From: Porphyra umbilicalis | Taxonomy: Eukaryota > Rhodophyta > Bangiophyceae > Bangiales > Bangiaceae | Assembly (NCBI GenBank): GCA_002049455.2 | Contig: KV918783.1 | Coordinates: 372,001-436,000, forward strand | DNA length: 64,000 nucleotides | Direction of reading: 5' to 3' | Part shown: positions 1 through 9,585 of the stretch, in pieces | Layout of the letters: every line of letters starts with the position of its first letter | How positions within the stretch are numbered: the stretch's first letter is position 1 | Translations under genes and position numbers: made by a program | The notes under the pieces: model-generated | The model's database searches: none | Seen by the model: the letters and a program-made list of their open reading frames with translations, nothing else | What the model was told of the DNA's origin: nothing

Positions 1-1891
1 TCGTGGCGGTGACCACCGGGTGCCGCCTTCCCGCCGCCCGGTGGGGAAAAGGGGTGGACGGCCGCACCGGCGGTGGCGCCGGCGCTCGGCACCACCCGCA
101 CCGCGTCGCCGCCGGCGAGGTCGGCCATGGGCCACCGTGCCGCCAGGCGCCAGCTCCGCCGTGGCGGCGGCGGGAAAGCGAGCGGGCGCGTCGGCGGTCG
201 GCCGCGGCGACGGCACGTTGGGCGTCGGCGGCGGCAACGCGCCGTCGGCGGTTGGCAACGGGTCGTCGGCGTCGCCCGTTGGCGACGGGAGGGGCCAGCC
301 GTCCATGCACAGCACGACGGGCGCGGGTGGGGCGGGCATGCTCGACACGACTGCCGATGGCGCGGGCGCGGCGTCGACATCCGGCGTGGCTGACGGCGCC
401 TTGCAGACGTAACCGCACGGCGGCGGCCGCTCGTCGGCACGCCGTGACGGCCGCCCCGGTGGCGGCGTGGCGACCGTCCAGCGTCCTGGCGGCGGGGGGG
501 TTGGGGCGACGATGCCGCCCGACCGCCACCGCCTTGAGCGTCGTGCGGCGGGCGCCGAGCACCCCGCACCGCCGTGTCGCCCGCACGGGCCGCCAAGGGC
601 GCTGGCACCGCCGCCCCGTGTCGCCGGTGTGCACGCGCGTTGGGTGCGCCCGACGGGCCTTGTCAGTCCCCGCGCGGCGGCCCGTCGCCACGACCGCCGC
701 GGCGACGCGGCGAGGCTCCTTGCCCCCCCGACGCGGGTGGTGCCCGCGCCGGGCAGCACCACCCCGTTGCGGGCGCCCCCCGCGCGTTGCCCGCCCCCGG
801 CGGCCGTCGGGCCGTCGCCGCGGATCAAGGCAGCGGCGCGGCGGCGCGGCGTGGCGCGTACCGCGGTGGCCCCGCGGGCGTGGCGGCTGACGTTGGTGGC
901 GACGATCAGCGGCGCGTGCGCCGCCGACGCCCGCACGGCCGTGGGGCTGGGGGGGGCCTCGGGGCGGGGCACTAACGACGGGGCGGGCGTGGCGGATTTG
1001 GCGGTAACGGGGGGCAGCGCCGCCCCCCGGTGGGGGCCACCCCCGCGCCTGCCCCGGCGCGCGTGGCTGCCCAGGCGCCCGTCCCTGCGCCCGCACCTGC
1101 GCCGGCGACCGTCGTCGGCGGCGACTTGTGCGACGGTGACGGCGCCGTCTGCGCCGCGGGCTGTGTTTCCCGCTCTGGTGGCGGCAATGGGGTTGGCGGG
1201 GGGTCTGGCGCGACCTGCGGCGACCGTGTCCCAGCCACGCGCGGCATGGGATGTCGACGAGGTGCTGTGCTGGGGCGGTTACTACGATGACGGCAGGTCT
1301 TGCCGGCCCGACCTGTACCCAGCCCAGAGACAGACGCTGTGGAGAGAGGGGGAGGGGGGGATATGCGGGGGCGGGGCGGGGGGTGCTCGAAGTGGGAGAG
1401 GCGGAGCTCTCACTTTCTTGTGCGTGTTTTTCGCCTTGCGCCTCGCTCCGAATTTCTCGCCTGTCAGTCTGGCTGGAAGCGGGGCCGCGCGCGGTCGATC
1501 GGGACACGGGTAAAAATGCCCAGAACCAGCCGACAGAGTGCACGCAGGCGGCGGCTCGTCGTCTGCCGTCACACTCTGAGAGCTCCACCTGTGCCCTGCC
1601 GCTGGAGCTAAACACCGCTGCGTTGCAAGTTGCGCCATTTGTTTACAACAAAGCTGCCCGCGGGCGGCGACGCGTCGATAAAGATGGACGGATATTGAAA
1701 GGGGACAGGGCCGCACGAGGTGAGCGACGAGCAGTTCGTTTCTCTACCACTATGAATGAAACTACGATGGAAACAGGCAGGGCAGCGCCTTAGCCGCCGT
1801 CGCCGACGACTCATACGACTCAAATTCAGTGCACCCGCGACGGTCATAGGCATCTGAAAGGACCGCAGTCGCTCAGCCGCTCTGACGTCGG
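1..1891. other. GC-rich low-complexity block, no confident gene
   Basis: Very GC-rich sequence with long open frames on both strands, translating mainly to Arg, Ala, Pro and Gly. No frame shows a recognisable motif, so the openness is best explained by the scarcity of AT-rich stop codons. From about 1330 the composition changes to G-runs and then to ordinary mixed sequence. I see no gene to support here. Confidence 0.6.
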
Positions 1892-2548
1892 CTACGCTGA
1901 GGGAGCCAATGGCGGCGGCAGGACGTGTTGCATCAGCAAGGCCAGCCCACGGGCGGACCATATAGCCGTCACCACCCACGTGTAAAACAGCGCATTGGCG
2001 CCCACCTCCCAAGCGGCCATCGGCCGCCTAAACACAAAGGTCGAGCACGCCCAGAAGGTCAGCGCCAAGCCAGCCACTTGACGCACGAGCGTAGAAGCCA
2101 AAGACAACAGCACAGTCGATGTCCCCTCCCACAGTCCGTCAGCATTGGCAAGACAGCAGGTCACTGCAAACCGCCGTTGCAGCTGCGCCAACCGACGTGG
2201 TGCCAACACTTCCGATGCTTGATAGGCTCGCCACCCGCACGTGAGCACATCGGAGATGGCCAACAGCGTCGCCCCAAACAACAAAACAACCGCATACTCT
2301 GCCACGCTTCCGTCGCGCCACGCTGGAAAGATCTTGTCCAGCAAGCTGCGCACGCCCGGAAAGAACAGCACCGCGACTATACACAGCGGACGCAGGAACA
2401 GCATCTCCACGGCGGCGTAGCGCGCAGCAATGCCGACGCCGAGCCGAGCGTGCGTGAGCGTCAGGGTCGGGGGGGGGTGCCAGGGGTAGTCATGCAGCAG
2501 GCGCACGGCAAACTCGAAGGCAAGGATAGTCCGGGTGGTGGCTTCCAT
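1892..2548 (-). CDS. small multi-pass membrane protein, unknown function
   Basis: From the ATG at 2548 this frame encodes about 218 residues with a membrane-protein pattern: hydrophobic segments near residues 46-66, 80-100, 140-168 and 180-205, separated by short Arg-rich loops. An acidic/aromatic start and a Pro-rich end (LPPPLAPSA) flank them. The frame is open further upstream to an ATG at 2893, but that extension is Arg/Ser-rich and less protein-like, so I prefer 2548. I do not recognise the family. Unlike most of the window it shows no transposon motif, so it may be a host gene. The reverse-frame ORF over the same bases has no hydrophobic pattern. Confidence 0.5.
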   Translation of the reverse strand: MEATTRTILAFEFAVRLLHDYPWHPPPTLTLTHARLGVGIAARYAAVEMLFLRPLCIVAVLFFPGVRSLLDKIFPAWRDGSVAEYAVVLLFGATLLAISDVLTCGWRAYQASEVLAPRRLAQLQRRFAVTCCLANADGLWEGTSTVLLSLASTLVRQVAGLALTFWACSTFVFRRPMAAWEVGANALFYTWVVTAIWSARGLALLMQHVLPPPLAPSA

Positions 2549-3000
2549 AGTGGTCGCGTGGTAGTGAAGGGAGGGAGGTACGAGAGTACCTCGACTGTCA
2601 ATCACGTTGAGAGCCGCGCCGCGAGCAAGGCAGAAGCGCGACTGCGCCCCCGTCAAGAGGTGCCGTTGGATCGAACGTGAGAGGGAACGTCGACGGATAC
2701 GATCCAACTCTCTTTCTGGTGCCATTCGTTCCTCCGTTTGCGCACACACAGCATCATCTTGTCTGTGCCTGAATCGCCCGAATCGAGCACGACACACGTC
2801 CACCACCCGGTGAGGCGCGCTGGACGATTGGTGCACAGCAGTGCACTCATCTCTCCGGCTGGTGAGAGGATTGTGCGACGCGGGCAGCCACAATTTGTCA
2901 GGAGGTCCCGGAACACCACTCTAAGCCAGGTGGCCTCCTGGAGATGGGCGGCCCAGCAATGCCAGTGTGTGATGAGTCTGACGTCACAACAAAAAGTATC

Positions 3001-3062
3001 AACGAGCAGCTCGACCTTCGGAAAGGCAGAATTCTGCCTTCCCGAAGGTCGAGCTGCTCGTT
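3001..3062. repeat. 62-bp near-perfect palindrome
   Basis: The sequence is self-complementary around an EcoRI-like GAATTC centre (axis 3031.5). Only one base pair of 31 is mismatched (3022 against 3041). It lies 16 bp outside the left arm of the larger foldback and could extrude as a cruciform or be the remnant of a small inverted-repeat insertion. Confidence 0.9.
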
Positions 3063-3078
3063 TAACATGATCGTCATG

Positions 3079-3924
3079 TCATGACTTTTTCCAATCGAGA
3101 CCTCATAGAGGCCTCATTTGCGATGAGGTTGGCATCGCTCAGGATATGATTTCCTGCAGGGTTTCTCGATGGACATTGTTGGGGTTTGCGATGGGCTGAA
3201 TTGGGTGGCCACAAGCGCCCAGACCGTCGACCTATAGGATGCGTGGAAGAGCAGTTACTTTCGCTGAGTTGATTTGAGAAACTCCTACGAACTAAAATAA
3301 ATACAATGGGACGACCACCGTCGTCCCGCCACCTCCTTCGACATCTTGCCGGTCTGTGACTCCTGGCCGAGCTCGAGCTTGGGCGAACTGAAGTGGAGAC
3401 AATGTGTGGAGCGTGCGCGCGGGCGAATAACGTCTGCATACCGAGTGTTCGAGACAATGACTGTGCTTTCAATGGTTTTTTCGCTCTCTCATCGACGTGC
3501 GACTGTCTCTATGTACACTTCTGCGGTTGATGTCATCGGCCCGACGAGCTGTTGCAGACGCCAAGTCAGATGCCGCCGGGGATGCTTCTTGCGAAGAAGA
3601 CGTGGTCACGACGACGGTGAGACGAAGAACTTGTAAAGCTAAGTTCATCATCATTCGTGCAAGAATGCTTGGATTTTCTATTGACAGAACGTTGGTCGAC
3701 ACGTCAAGACACTTCGGAATCAACTGCCCAATCAGATGGCTGCATCTAGTTTAATGACAGAACAGTCAGACCCTCGAAAGTTGACAGGACCTCATCGCGT
3801 CAATGACTTCGATGGGATGACCGATGGACAGGAAAAAGCCCATCGACGGTCTTTTTTCGCCCATCGAACGTCCATCGAGAGCTCGATGGGTCCGCGATGG
3901 GAGAATGTCCAGAGCGGACGATGT
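3079..3924 (+). repeat. left arm of long foldback element
   Basis: This arm of about 850 bp reappears in reverse complement at 4114-4966 with the axis near 4019 and only scattered mismatches and small indels, for example a few extra bases near 4909. The outer end begins GTCATGAC followed by a T-run. Near the inner end are shorter internal inverted copies of a CCATCGA-containing motif. The structure is that of a foldback or long-terminal-inverted-repeat element. ORFs in the arms are mirror images of each other and carry no known domain. Confidence 0.9.
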
Positions 3925-4113
3925 TTACAAGCCGCGCGCGGGCGAGCCTGCGCGTCAGCTTGGCCTCGTGCGAGGCGTGAGGCCCTGCACGAGGGCTTCC
4001 CCGGCGGATGGCCTTCACCCGTTGGAGTGCAAACCCGTGTTTTTGACTCGTGTCAAGGAGCATATTCATCACACTTTTTTCCTCGCAATATTTGCGAGCC
4101 GCGCAACAATCGC
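3925..4113. repeat. foldback loop containing a copy of the downstream promoter-side sequence
   Basis: The unpaired loop of about 190 bp contains, at 3940-4057, a 118-bp sequence that recurs in the same orientation at 5008-5125 with about a dozen differences. The second copy lies directly upstream of the TATA box of the secreted-protein gene. Hence the loop holds either captured or duplicated 5' flanking DNA. Confidence 0.85.
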
Positions 4114-4966
4114 CAATCGTCCGCTCTGGACATTCTCCCATCGCGGACCCATCGAGCTCTCGATGGACGTTCGATGGGCGAAAAAAGACCGTCGATGGGC
4201 TTTTTCCTGTCCATCGGTCATCCCATCGAAGTCATTGACGCGATGAGGTCCTGTCAACTTTCGAGGGTCTGACTGTTCTGTCATTAAACTAGATGCAGCC
4301 ATCTGATTGGGCAGTTGATTCCGAAGTGTCTTGACGTGTCGACCAACGTTCTGTCAATAGAAAATCCAAGCATTCTTGCACGAATGATGATGAACTTAGC
4401 TTTGCAAGTTCTTCGTCTCACCGTCGTCGTGACCACGTCTTCTTCGCAAGAAGCATCCCCGGCGGCATCTGACTTGGCGTCTGCAACAGCTCGTCGGGCC
4501 GATGACATCAACCGCAGAAGTGTACATAGAGACAGTCGCACGTCGATGAGAGAGCGAAAAAACCATTGAAAGCACAGTCATTGTCTCGAACACTCGGTAT
4601 GCAGACGTTATTCGCCCGCGCGCACGCTCCACACATTGTCTCCACTTCAGTTCGCCCAAGCTCGAGCTCGGCCAGGAGTCACAGACCGGCAAGATGTCGA
4701 AGGAGGTGGCGGGACGACGGTGGTCGTCCCATTGTATTTATTTTAGTTCGTAGGAGTTTCTCAAATCAACTCAGCGAAAGTAACTGCTCTTCCACGCATC
4801 CTATAGGTCGACGGTCTGGGCGCTCGTGGCCACCCAATTCAGCCCGTCGCAAAGCCCAACAATGTCCATCGAGCAACCCTGCAGGATATCATATCCTGAG
4901 CGATGCTATTAATAACCTCATCGCAAATGAGGCCTCGATGGGGTCTCGATTGGAAAAAGTCATGAC
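4114..4966 (-). repeat. right arm of long foldback element
   Basis: Reverse complement of 3079-3924, ending in the same GTCATGAC octamer. Sequence outside both ends is only weakly similar and no target-site duplication is evident. The arms are still very similar, which suggests either recent formation or ongoing homogenisation. Confidence 0.9.
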
Positions 4967-5007
4967 GGGATGAAGATGGGGCACTGGAGAGCGCCCCCGG
5001 TGAGGTC

Positions 5008-5125
5008 GGGCGAGCCTGCGCGTCAGCTTGGCCTCGTGCGAGGCGTCAGGCCCTGCACGAGGGCTTCCCCGGCGGGTAGCCTTCACCCGTCGAAGTGCGA
5101 ACCCGTGTTGCCGACTTGTGTCAAG
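5008..5125 (+). repeat. 118-bp direct repeat of the foldback loop
   Basis: Direct copy of 3940-4057, the same length and starting with the same GGGCGAGCCTGCGCG. It lies 107 bp upstream of the TATA box at 5233, so it may be part of the ancestral 5' flank of the secreted-protein gene. Confidence 0.85.
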
Positions 5126-5232
5126 AACCGTAGTTCGTCACCCGTTTTCCCTGCCGTCGACCATGCCAGAGAGACTTAGAGAGACTCAGGGAAACGCGCG
5201 CGCGTGTGCATCAGCGCCACGCGGCGCAGCAG

Positions 5233-5240
5233 TATAAAAA
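5233..5240 (+). promoter_or_regulatory. TATA box of the secreted-protein gene
   Basis: TATAAAAA in an otherwise GC-rich flank, about 123 bp upstream of the ATG at 5363. Spacing and orientation suit a core promoter with a leader of roughly 90-100 nt. No other strong AT-rich element lies between the foldback and the gene. Confidence 0.6.
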
Positions 5241-5362
5241 CAGAGGTTGTTGGGCTGAGAACGGGCGGGTCTGGTTGTTACCACACATCCCACCGCTACA
5301 ACTCACCCTGACCAAGAGTCGAGGTTTGGCACGTCCTGCTGAAGACTCAAGCGCACGACGTC

Positions 5363-6349
5363 ATGGGCACGCAAGCCCCCCTTCGTGGGCTGTTGTGTCT
5401 GGCGGCCGTCTGCATCATCTTTGCCGTGCGCTCGGGGCTTCCAACTGAGGCCGCCCTCCTGGACGCTCCGACCTTGTCGCCAAAGTTTCATCCACAGTCT
5501 ATCGGCGTCGCCATCGACCAGGCAACCCTGAACACTACAGAGCACAACATCGTCATCGACGTCGTTATCTACGTCGGGCATGCCATCTTGAGCGGGGAGA
5601 TCCACCGACGGGGCGTGTTGGTCGGTCGAGCGGTGATTCGCCTAACCCGCGATGGAGAGTACCGGCTGCAGCAGTGGGAAAACGCCATGGCGGCACCACG
5701 GACCTTCAACACCTGGGTAACTCAGCGATATGAGCAGATTATTGGTTTGTTTCGCCCCGGCGCCCCAGTGGGGCTCCCTGCAGGTGCGGTGAACCTGGGT
5801 GCCGCCGGGGTGATCCTACCTCCAGGGGTCCAACCACGCGCGCCGGACCTGGTCGCTGTCATCGCTGGTGGTTTGGGCCCGCCGGCGACTTTCCGCAAGC
5901 AAGAAGACATTGGCAACATCACGGCATCGACTGTACAAACTTCCCGGCAAGGGGCCTCACCATCTGGATACTGGTGCATGCAGGAGGCCATCTTTCAATA
6001 TGCTGGCTACGACTATGACCGGTTTCCAAACGCGCCTGCCAAGGAGGACGAGTGGGTGTTGGAGAATACGGCAGCGGTGTTCAAGTGGAGCGCGGTCAAC
6101 CACTCACCGACGTGTTGGCGGGCAAAGCTCCCATTGTCGACGCCCAAGCCGACGCCCAAACCGACGCCCAAACCGACGCCCAAGCCCACGCCCAAACCAA
6201 CGTCCAAACCGGCGCCCAAGCCGGAGGAGTGCAAGAAGGGCAGATGCTGCTTCATCTGCCCGGTCCAGTGCCTCTCCAATTGCGACGGTGGCCGCCCCAT
6301 TTTTGCGATGCCACTCGGTCGCGTGTTTGACGGCGAAGCATTGATCTGA
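5363..6349 (+). CDS. secreted protein with PKPT linker and Cys-rich tail
   Basis: A 328-residue protein. Residues 1-30 form a clear signal peptide with hydrophobic core LLCLAAVCIIFAV. The middle, residues 35-258, is a globular-looking region of unknown family with sites for N-glycosylation (NTT near 57, NIT near 185, NHS near 246) and a GYWCMQEAIFQYAGYDYDRF stretch. Residues 260-288 are a PKPT tandem repeat typical of extracellular or cell-wall linkers. Residues 290-307 hold six cysteines (C-x4-CC-x2-C-x3-C-x3-C), a likely disulphide knot. The TATA box upstream and balanced codon use favour a real, expressed host gene. It is probably exported or cell-wall associated. The function is not known to me; the cysteine pattern alone does not identify a binding module. 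Confidence 0.8.
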   Translation: MGTQAPLRGLLCLAAVCIIFAVRSGLPTEAALLDAPTLSPKFHPQSIGVAIDQATLNTTEHNIVIDVVIYVGHAILSGEIHRRGVLVGRAVIRLTRDGEYRLQQWENAMAAPRTFNTWVTQRYEQIIGLFRPGAPVGLPAGAVNLGAAGVILPPGVQPRAPDLVAVIAGGLGPPATFRKQEDIGNITASTVQTSRQGASPSGYWCMQEAIFQYAGYDYDRFPNAPAKEDEWVLENTAAVFKWSAVNHSPTCWRAKLPLSTPKPTPKPTPKPTPKPTPKPTSKPAPKPEECKKGRCCFICPVQCLSNCDGGRPIFAMPLGRVFDGEALI

Positions 6350-7116
6350 CGGGAGAGCGTAAGAGCATCCCTGGCCATTGGGACAGGGGGCTGCCAAGGT
6401 GTAGTGTCACCAATATGTACTTGGAATCAGAACTTGTGCCACCGGTTCGTGGAGCGGTGCTGTGAGAACAGAGCCACCAATGTCGGATTCCGCAAAGTTT
6501 GCAGCCACGTGGCTAACAGAGCGCGACGTGGCAGTCCTAAGCAGAAAATACCGCTTCCAGCAAAGCCGGCTGTGCGGAACCGTCCGCAAACGCGAGGTAT
6601 CCAATGAAAAGGGCAAGATAAGTCCACTCGAATAATATATTGGGGGGTACGGAGCTGTTCGGTAATCTGGGGCCGGCGTCCGCTTGGAAGGCCTGTATGC
6701 GCGCGATCTCGCCATTTTACCGACGCCATCCGAACCATTTAGAGCGAATCTGTGCCGTGTCACGACCAAACTGGCGACGTCGACGACCGCAGCGGTCACC
6801 ACGTGTGTCCCGTTTGATCCCAGATCTATCCCACCGTAGGATTTTCTGCAAGACGGGAAATCGCAGCCTTGACTGGGTCCGGTCAAGGTGCTGCCCAAGG
6901 TCACTTCTGCGATCCGATTGGTCCAGCACAAGCGCATCTCACACAACGTCAAAGCACCTCCTGTGTGGGTCAGGGTCTCCAGGGTACAGTACCCCCATGT
7001 CAGAACCCGTGTGGGGTGGCTCTCACAGCGCCTGTCTGCGGGGGGGCCCAGATCCACCGCTCTGCGGCCCCCCACTGCACCGCTTCCGGCACCGCCGCGG
7101 CCAGAACCTTGGTAAT
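6350..7116. other. intergenic, no gene recognised
   Basis: Mixed-composition DNA with only short or overlapping ORFs. A stretch near 6615-6640 (AAGTCCACTCGAATAATAT) resembles 9711-9729 in the left subterminal region of the Harbinger element, so part of this interval may be a degraded relative of that end. Nothing else is supportable. Confidence 0.4.
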
Positions 7117-7145
7117 ACTAGCATTGATCAGGGTCCATCAAAGCT
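7117..7145 (+). repeat. left copy of a 29-bp inverted repeat (pairs with 9514-9542)
   Basis: ACTAGCATTGATCAGGGT followed by a TCAAAGCT end occurs here and as its reverse complement at 9514-9542, with two mismatches. The pair bounds 2.4 kb that contain the two simple-sequence blocks. It could mark a non-autonomous element; no convincing target duplication is visible. Confidence 0.7.
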
Positions 7146-7270
7146 GCATCAAAGCTATCTAGAATATTTAAGTGGACCGGGAGAGTAAACGCAGTGGCAG
7201 CTTCCTTGACCAATGAGAGCCTTTGATTTCATATATATGCACCCTCGTTTTCAGCCCCGCTGCGGGGGGG

Positions 7271-7316
7271 ACTGGACCATCCAGGCGCACGTCGACGTGC
7301 GCCTGGATGGTCCAGT
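7271..7316. repeat. 46-bp perfect palindrome
   Basis: Perfectly self-complementary sequence centred on GTCGAC at 7293.5, flanked on the left by a G-run. It lies 125 bp inside the left inverted repeat at 7117. Confidence 0.95.
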
Positions 7317-7339
7317 GACGCGTCAGGGTACAGTACGAA

Positions 7340-7890
7340 GAAAGGCACTCCCCCCCTGCCGCCTGCCCCCCCCGTTGCCGCCCCCCCGCCCCCCCGCCGC
7401 CCGCCCCCCCCGCCGCCCGCCCCCCCCGCCGCCTGCCCCCTCCGTTGCCGCCTGCAACCCGCGGCGCTGCTTCCCCCCCCCCGGCTGCAACCGCTGCCTG
7501 TCAGGGCCGCCCAGCCCCCTGCTTGCGGCGCCCGCCTGGCCTGGCCTGGCCTGGCCTGGCCACCGCCACCGCCGCGGCCGCCGCCGCTGCCGCCGTCGCT
7601 ACTCCCTGCTGTCGGTTGCCTCTGTCAGTAGCCTCTCTCCCCAGCTTCCGCCGCTGCTCGGCCGCTGGCGCAGCCGGTGTGCCACTTCCACGTCACTACC
7701 GCTTCCCGGCCGCCGCCCGGTCGCCCCCGCTGCTGCATCCTTCCCCCTGCTGCCTCTAGCTTCAGCGCCCGTCATCCCCGCCGCCGCCACTCCGCGGTCG
7801 CCACTGTCGCCAGCCCCCTCCTCCCCTTCAGCTGCTGCCTGGCCGCCGCCGCTTCCCGGGTGCTGCTCCTCCCGCTCGCTGTTGCTGCTC
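7340..7890. repeat. C/T-rich simple-sequence block
   Basis: The plus strand is dominated by C and T (runs such as CCCCCCCGCCCCCCCGCC and four GCCTG repeats near 7538-7559). Translations are Pro/Ser/Ala low complexity in every frame. I treat it as non-coding low-complexity DNA. Confidence 0.75.
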
Positions 7891-8482
7891 CTGTTGACTA
7901 CCATCTGCGTTGGGGGTTGTATTACTTTGTGTGCTTGCTGAGGGACCTGGGGGGTGTAGGGACCGACTCTCAGATGCTGGGCAGCAGGTTGTGGGCTGCG
8001 GGAGGTTGGGAGGCTCTTGTCAGATTCTGTCATGTTGAGGGGTAAAAATGAACACGAAGAAGTCGTCTGTGCGCTTAGCCACCTATACCACTGTTCATAG
8101 CGCAGTCGATAGACCCAGGAACGACGGAGCAAAAAATTGGCGTTACTCATGTATTCTAAAGAAGTGTCATCCGCACCCCCCGCCTGGACCGATTTGGGGT
8201 CCCTGGGAGAGCAATCTGGATCGGACCTACGTTGGTTCGCACGACATGTCATAGTGACACATGGGTCTTGTACCTTTTTCTCTCAGTCCTGTCTGGACTT
8301 ATTGAGGGTGCTGGGAACGTTGATGGTACTGGCTAAGGTCGCAAACACTTCCTTCCTGTTGTTTTCTATACCCCAAAAACACCACATGAGAGGTCACACA
8401 GCATCCTACCAGGAGCCCACCGCAGCAGCGCCACGCTTCCTCGACGAGACCAGACACACCCACCAGCAACTCCGCACACCCC

Positions 8483-9424
8483 TTGGTAACAGACACAGCA
8501 TCTACCGTGGCAGGCGCCTCCCCACCACCACCAGGACCGCCCCTGTCGCCACGGCACGGGGCCATCGCTGCCGCCGACGGGCCTGCAACACACGTCCCCG
8601 CGTGGCGGCGCATGGGTGGCGCGCCCCAGGCATGCCGCAGCGGCGACCGCTGCCGCGGCGACGGCGACGGCAGCCAGAGCGACGGCAGAGGCGGCGGAGG
8701 CAGCAGCAACGGGGCGGCGGTGGCAGGGGTGGCAACGGGGGCAGCGGCGACGTCACCCCCACCACGACTGCAGCGGCAGCCCGCGCGACAACCGGGGCGG
8801 TGGCGACAGGAAGGCGCCGCAGCGGCGGCCGAGCCGCGGTTGCGGCGGCGGCGGCGGGAGCGGTGCCGGTGGCGGGCGCAGCGCCGCAGCGGCGGCCGAG
8901 CCACGGCGGTGTGGGAGGCGGCGGCGGCCGCCACGGTGACGCACAGGCGTGCGGCGGCGGCGGCGGCAGCGGCGGCGGCGGCGGCGGAGGCGGCGGCGGC
9001 GGCGGCGGCGGCGACGGCGGCGGCTGCGACAGTGCCCGTGCCGGGGGCGGGCGCGGCTCCGCAGCGGCGGCCGAGCCACGGTGGCGTGGGAGGCGGCGGT
9101 GGTGGTGGCGGGGGTGAGCGTGGCACCGAAGCGGCGGCCCAGCCGCGGCGGCGGCGGCAGCGTCGGGGGCGGGGGCGGGGGCGGCGCCGCAGCGGCGGCT
9201 GCCGTCTCGGCGACGGCGACGGCAACGGCACCCAGAGCGATGGCCAAGGAGACAGTAGCGGTGGGGGTGGCGGCAGGGGTGATGGGGTCGGCGGGGGCGG
9301 CGGGCGTAGCGGAGGTGGTGGGGGTGGCGGGGGGGGAGGGAGTGGTGGCGAGGGTGGACGGAGCGGCTGGTCGGGCTGCGGCTCCCAGGGGGGTAATTGG
9401 GCAGGGTCCCGAAAACGGCTGTGA
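8483..9424. repeat. GGC/GCC triplet-rich block
   Basis: Dense (GGC)n and (GCN)n DNA, purest at 8945-9030, where long runs of GGC triplets occur. It is open in five frames, giving poly-Gly, poly-Ala, poly-Arg or poly-Pro strings depending on frame. Openness in most frames is a composition effect and not evidence of a gene. Confidence 0.8.
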
Positions 9425-9513
9425 GCGCCGCCAGACGGCCCGACAGACTGGGCCTCGAAGGCGCCATGACGTGTCAATTACAGCCAATCAGATGCCTGCG
9501 TCAGACTGGCCTC

Positions 9514-9542
9514 AGCTTTGACGCACCCTGATCAATGCTAGT
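9514..9542 (-). repeat. right copy of the 29-bp inverted repeat; overlaps the Harbinger end
   Basis: Reverse complement of 7117-7145. Its last bases (CTAGT) overlap the first bases of the Harbinger terminal repeat at 9538, so two different terminal sequences abut with no spacer. Confidence 0.7.
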
Positions 9543-9585
9543 GTCTATTCCCCTGAGAGCACACCCAACAACGTCGGTTGCGAAC
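9538..9585 (+). repeat. left terminal inverted repeat of the Harbinger element
   Basis: A 48-bp terminal repeat. Apart from one substitution (CTGAG against CTCAG in the reverse complement of the right end) it matches 26250-26285 joined to 26509-26520. Confidence 0.85.

Noticed and set aside
3-1513. Long overlapping ORFs in the first 1.5 kb
   Set aside because: Arg/Ala/Pro/Gly strings in several frames at once; no motif. GC content alone removes stop codons.
3074-4973. Mirror-image ORFs in the foldback arms
   Set aside because: Every ORF appears twice because of the inverted repeat; no recognisable domain and no start context.
8137-9521. ORFs of 190-390 residues on both strands (poly-Gly, poly-Ala, poly-Arg, poly-Pro)
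   Set aside because: Products of GGC/GCC triplet repeats read in different frames.
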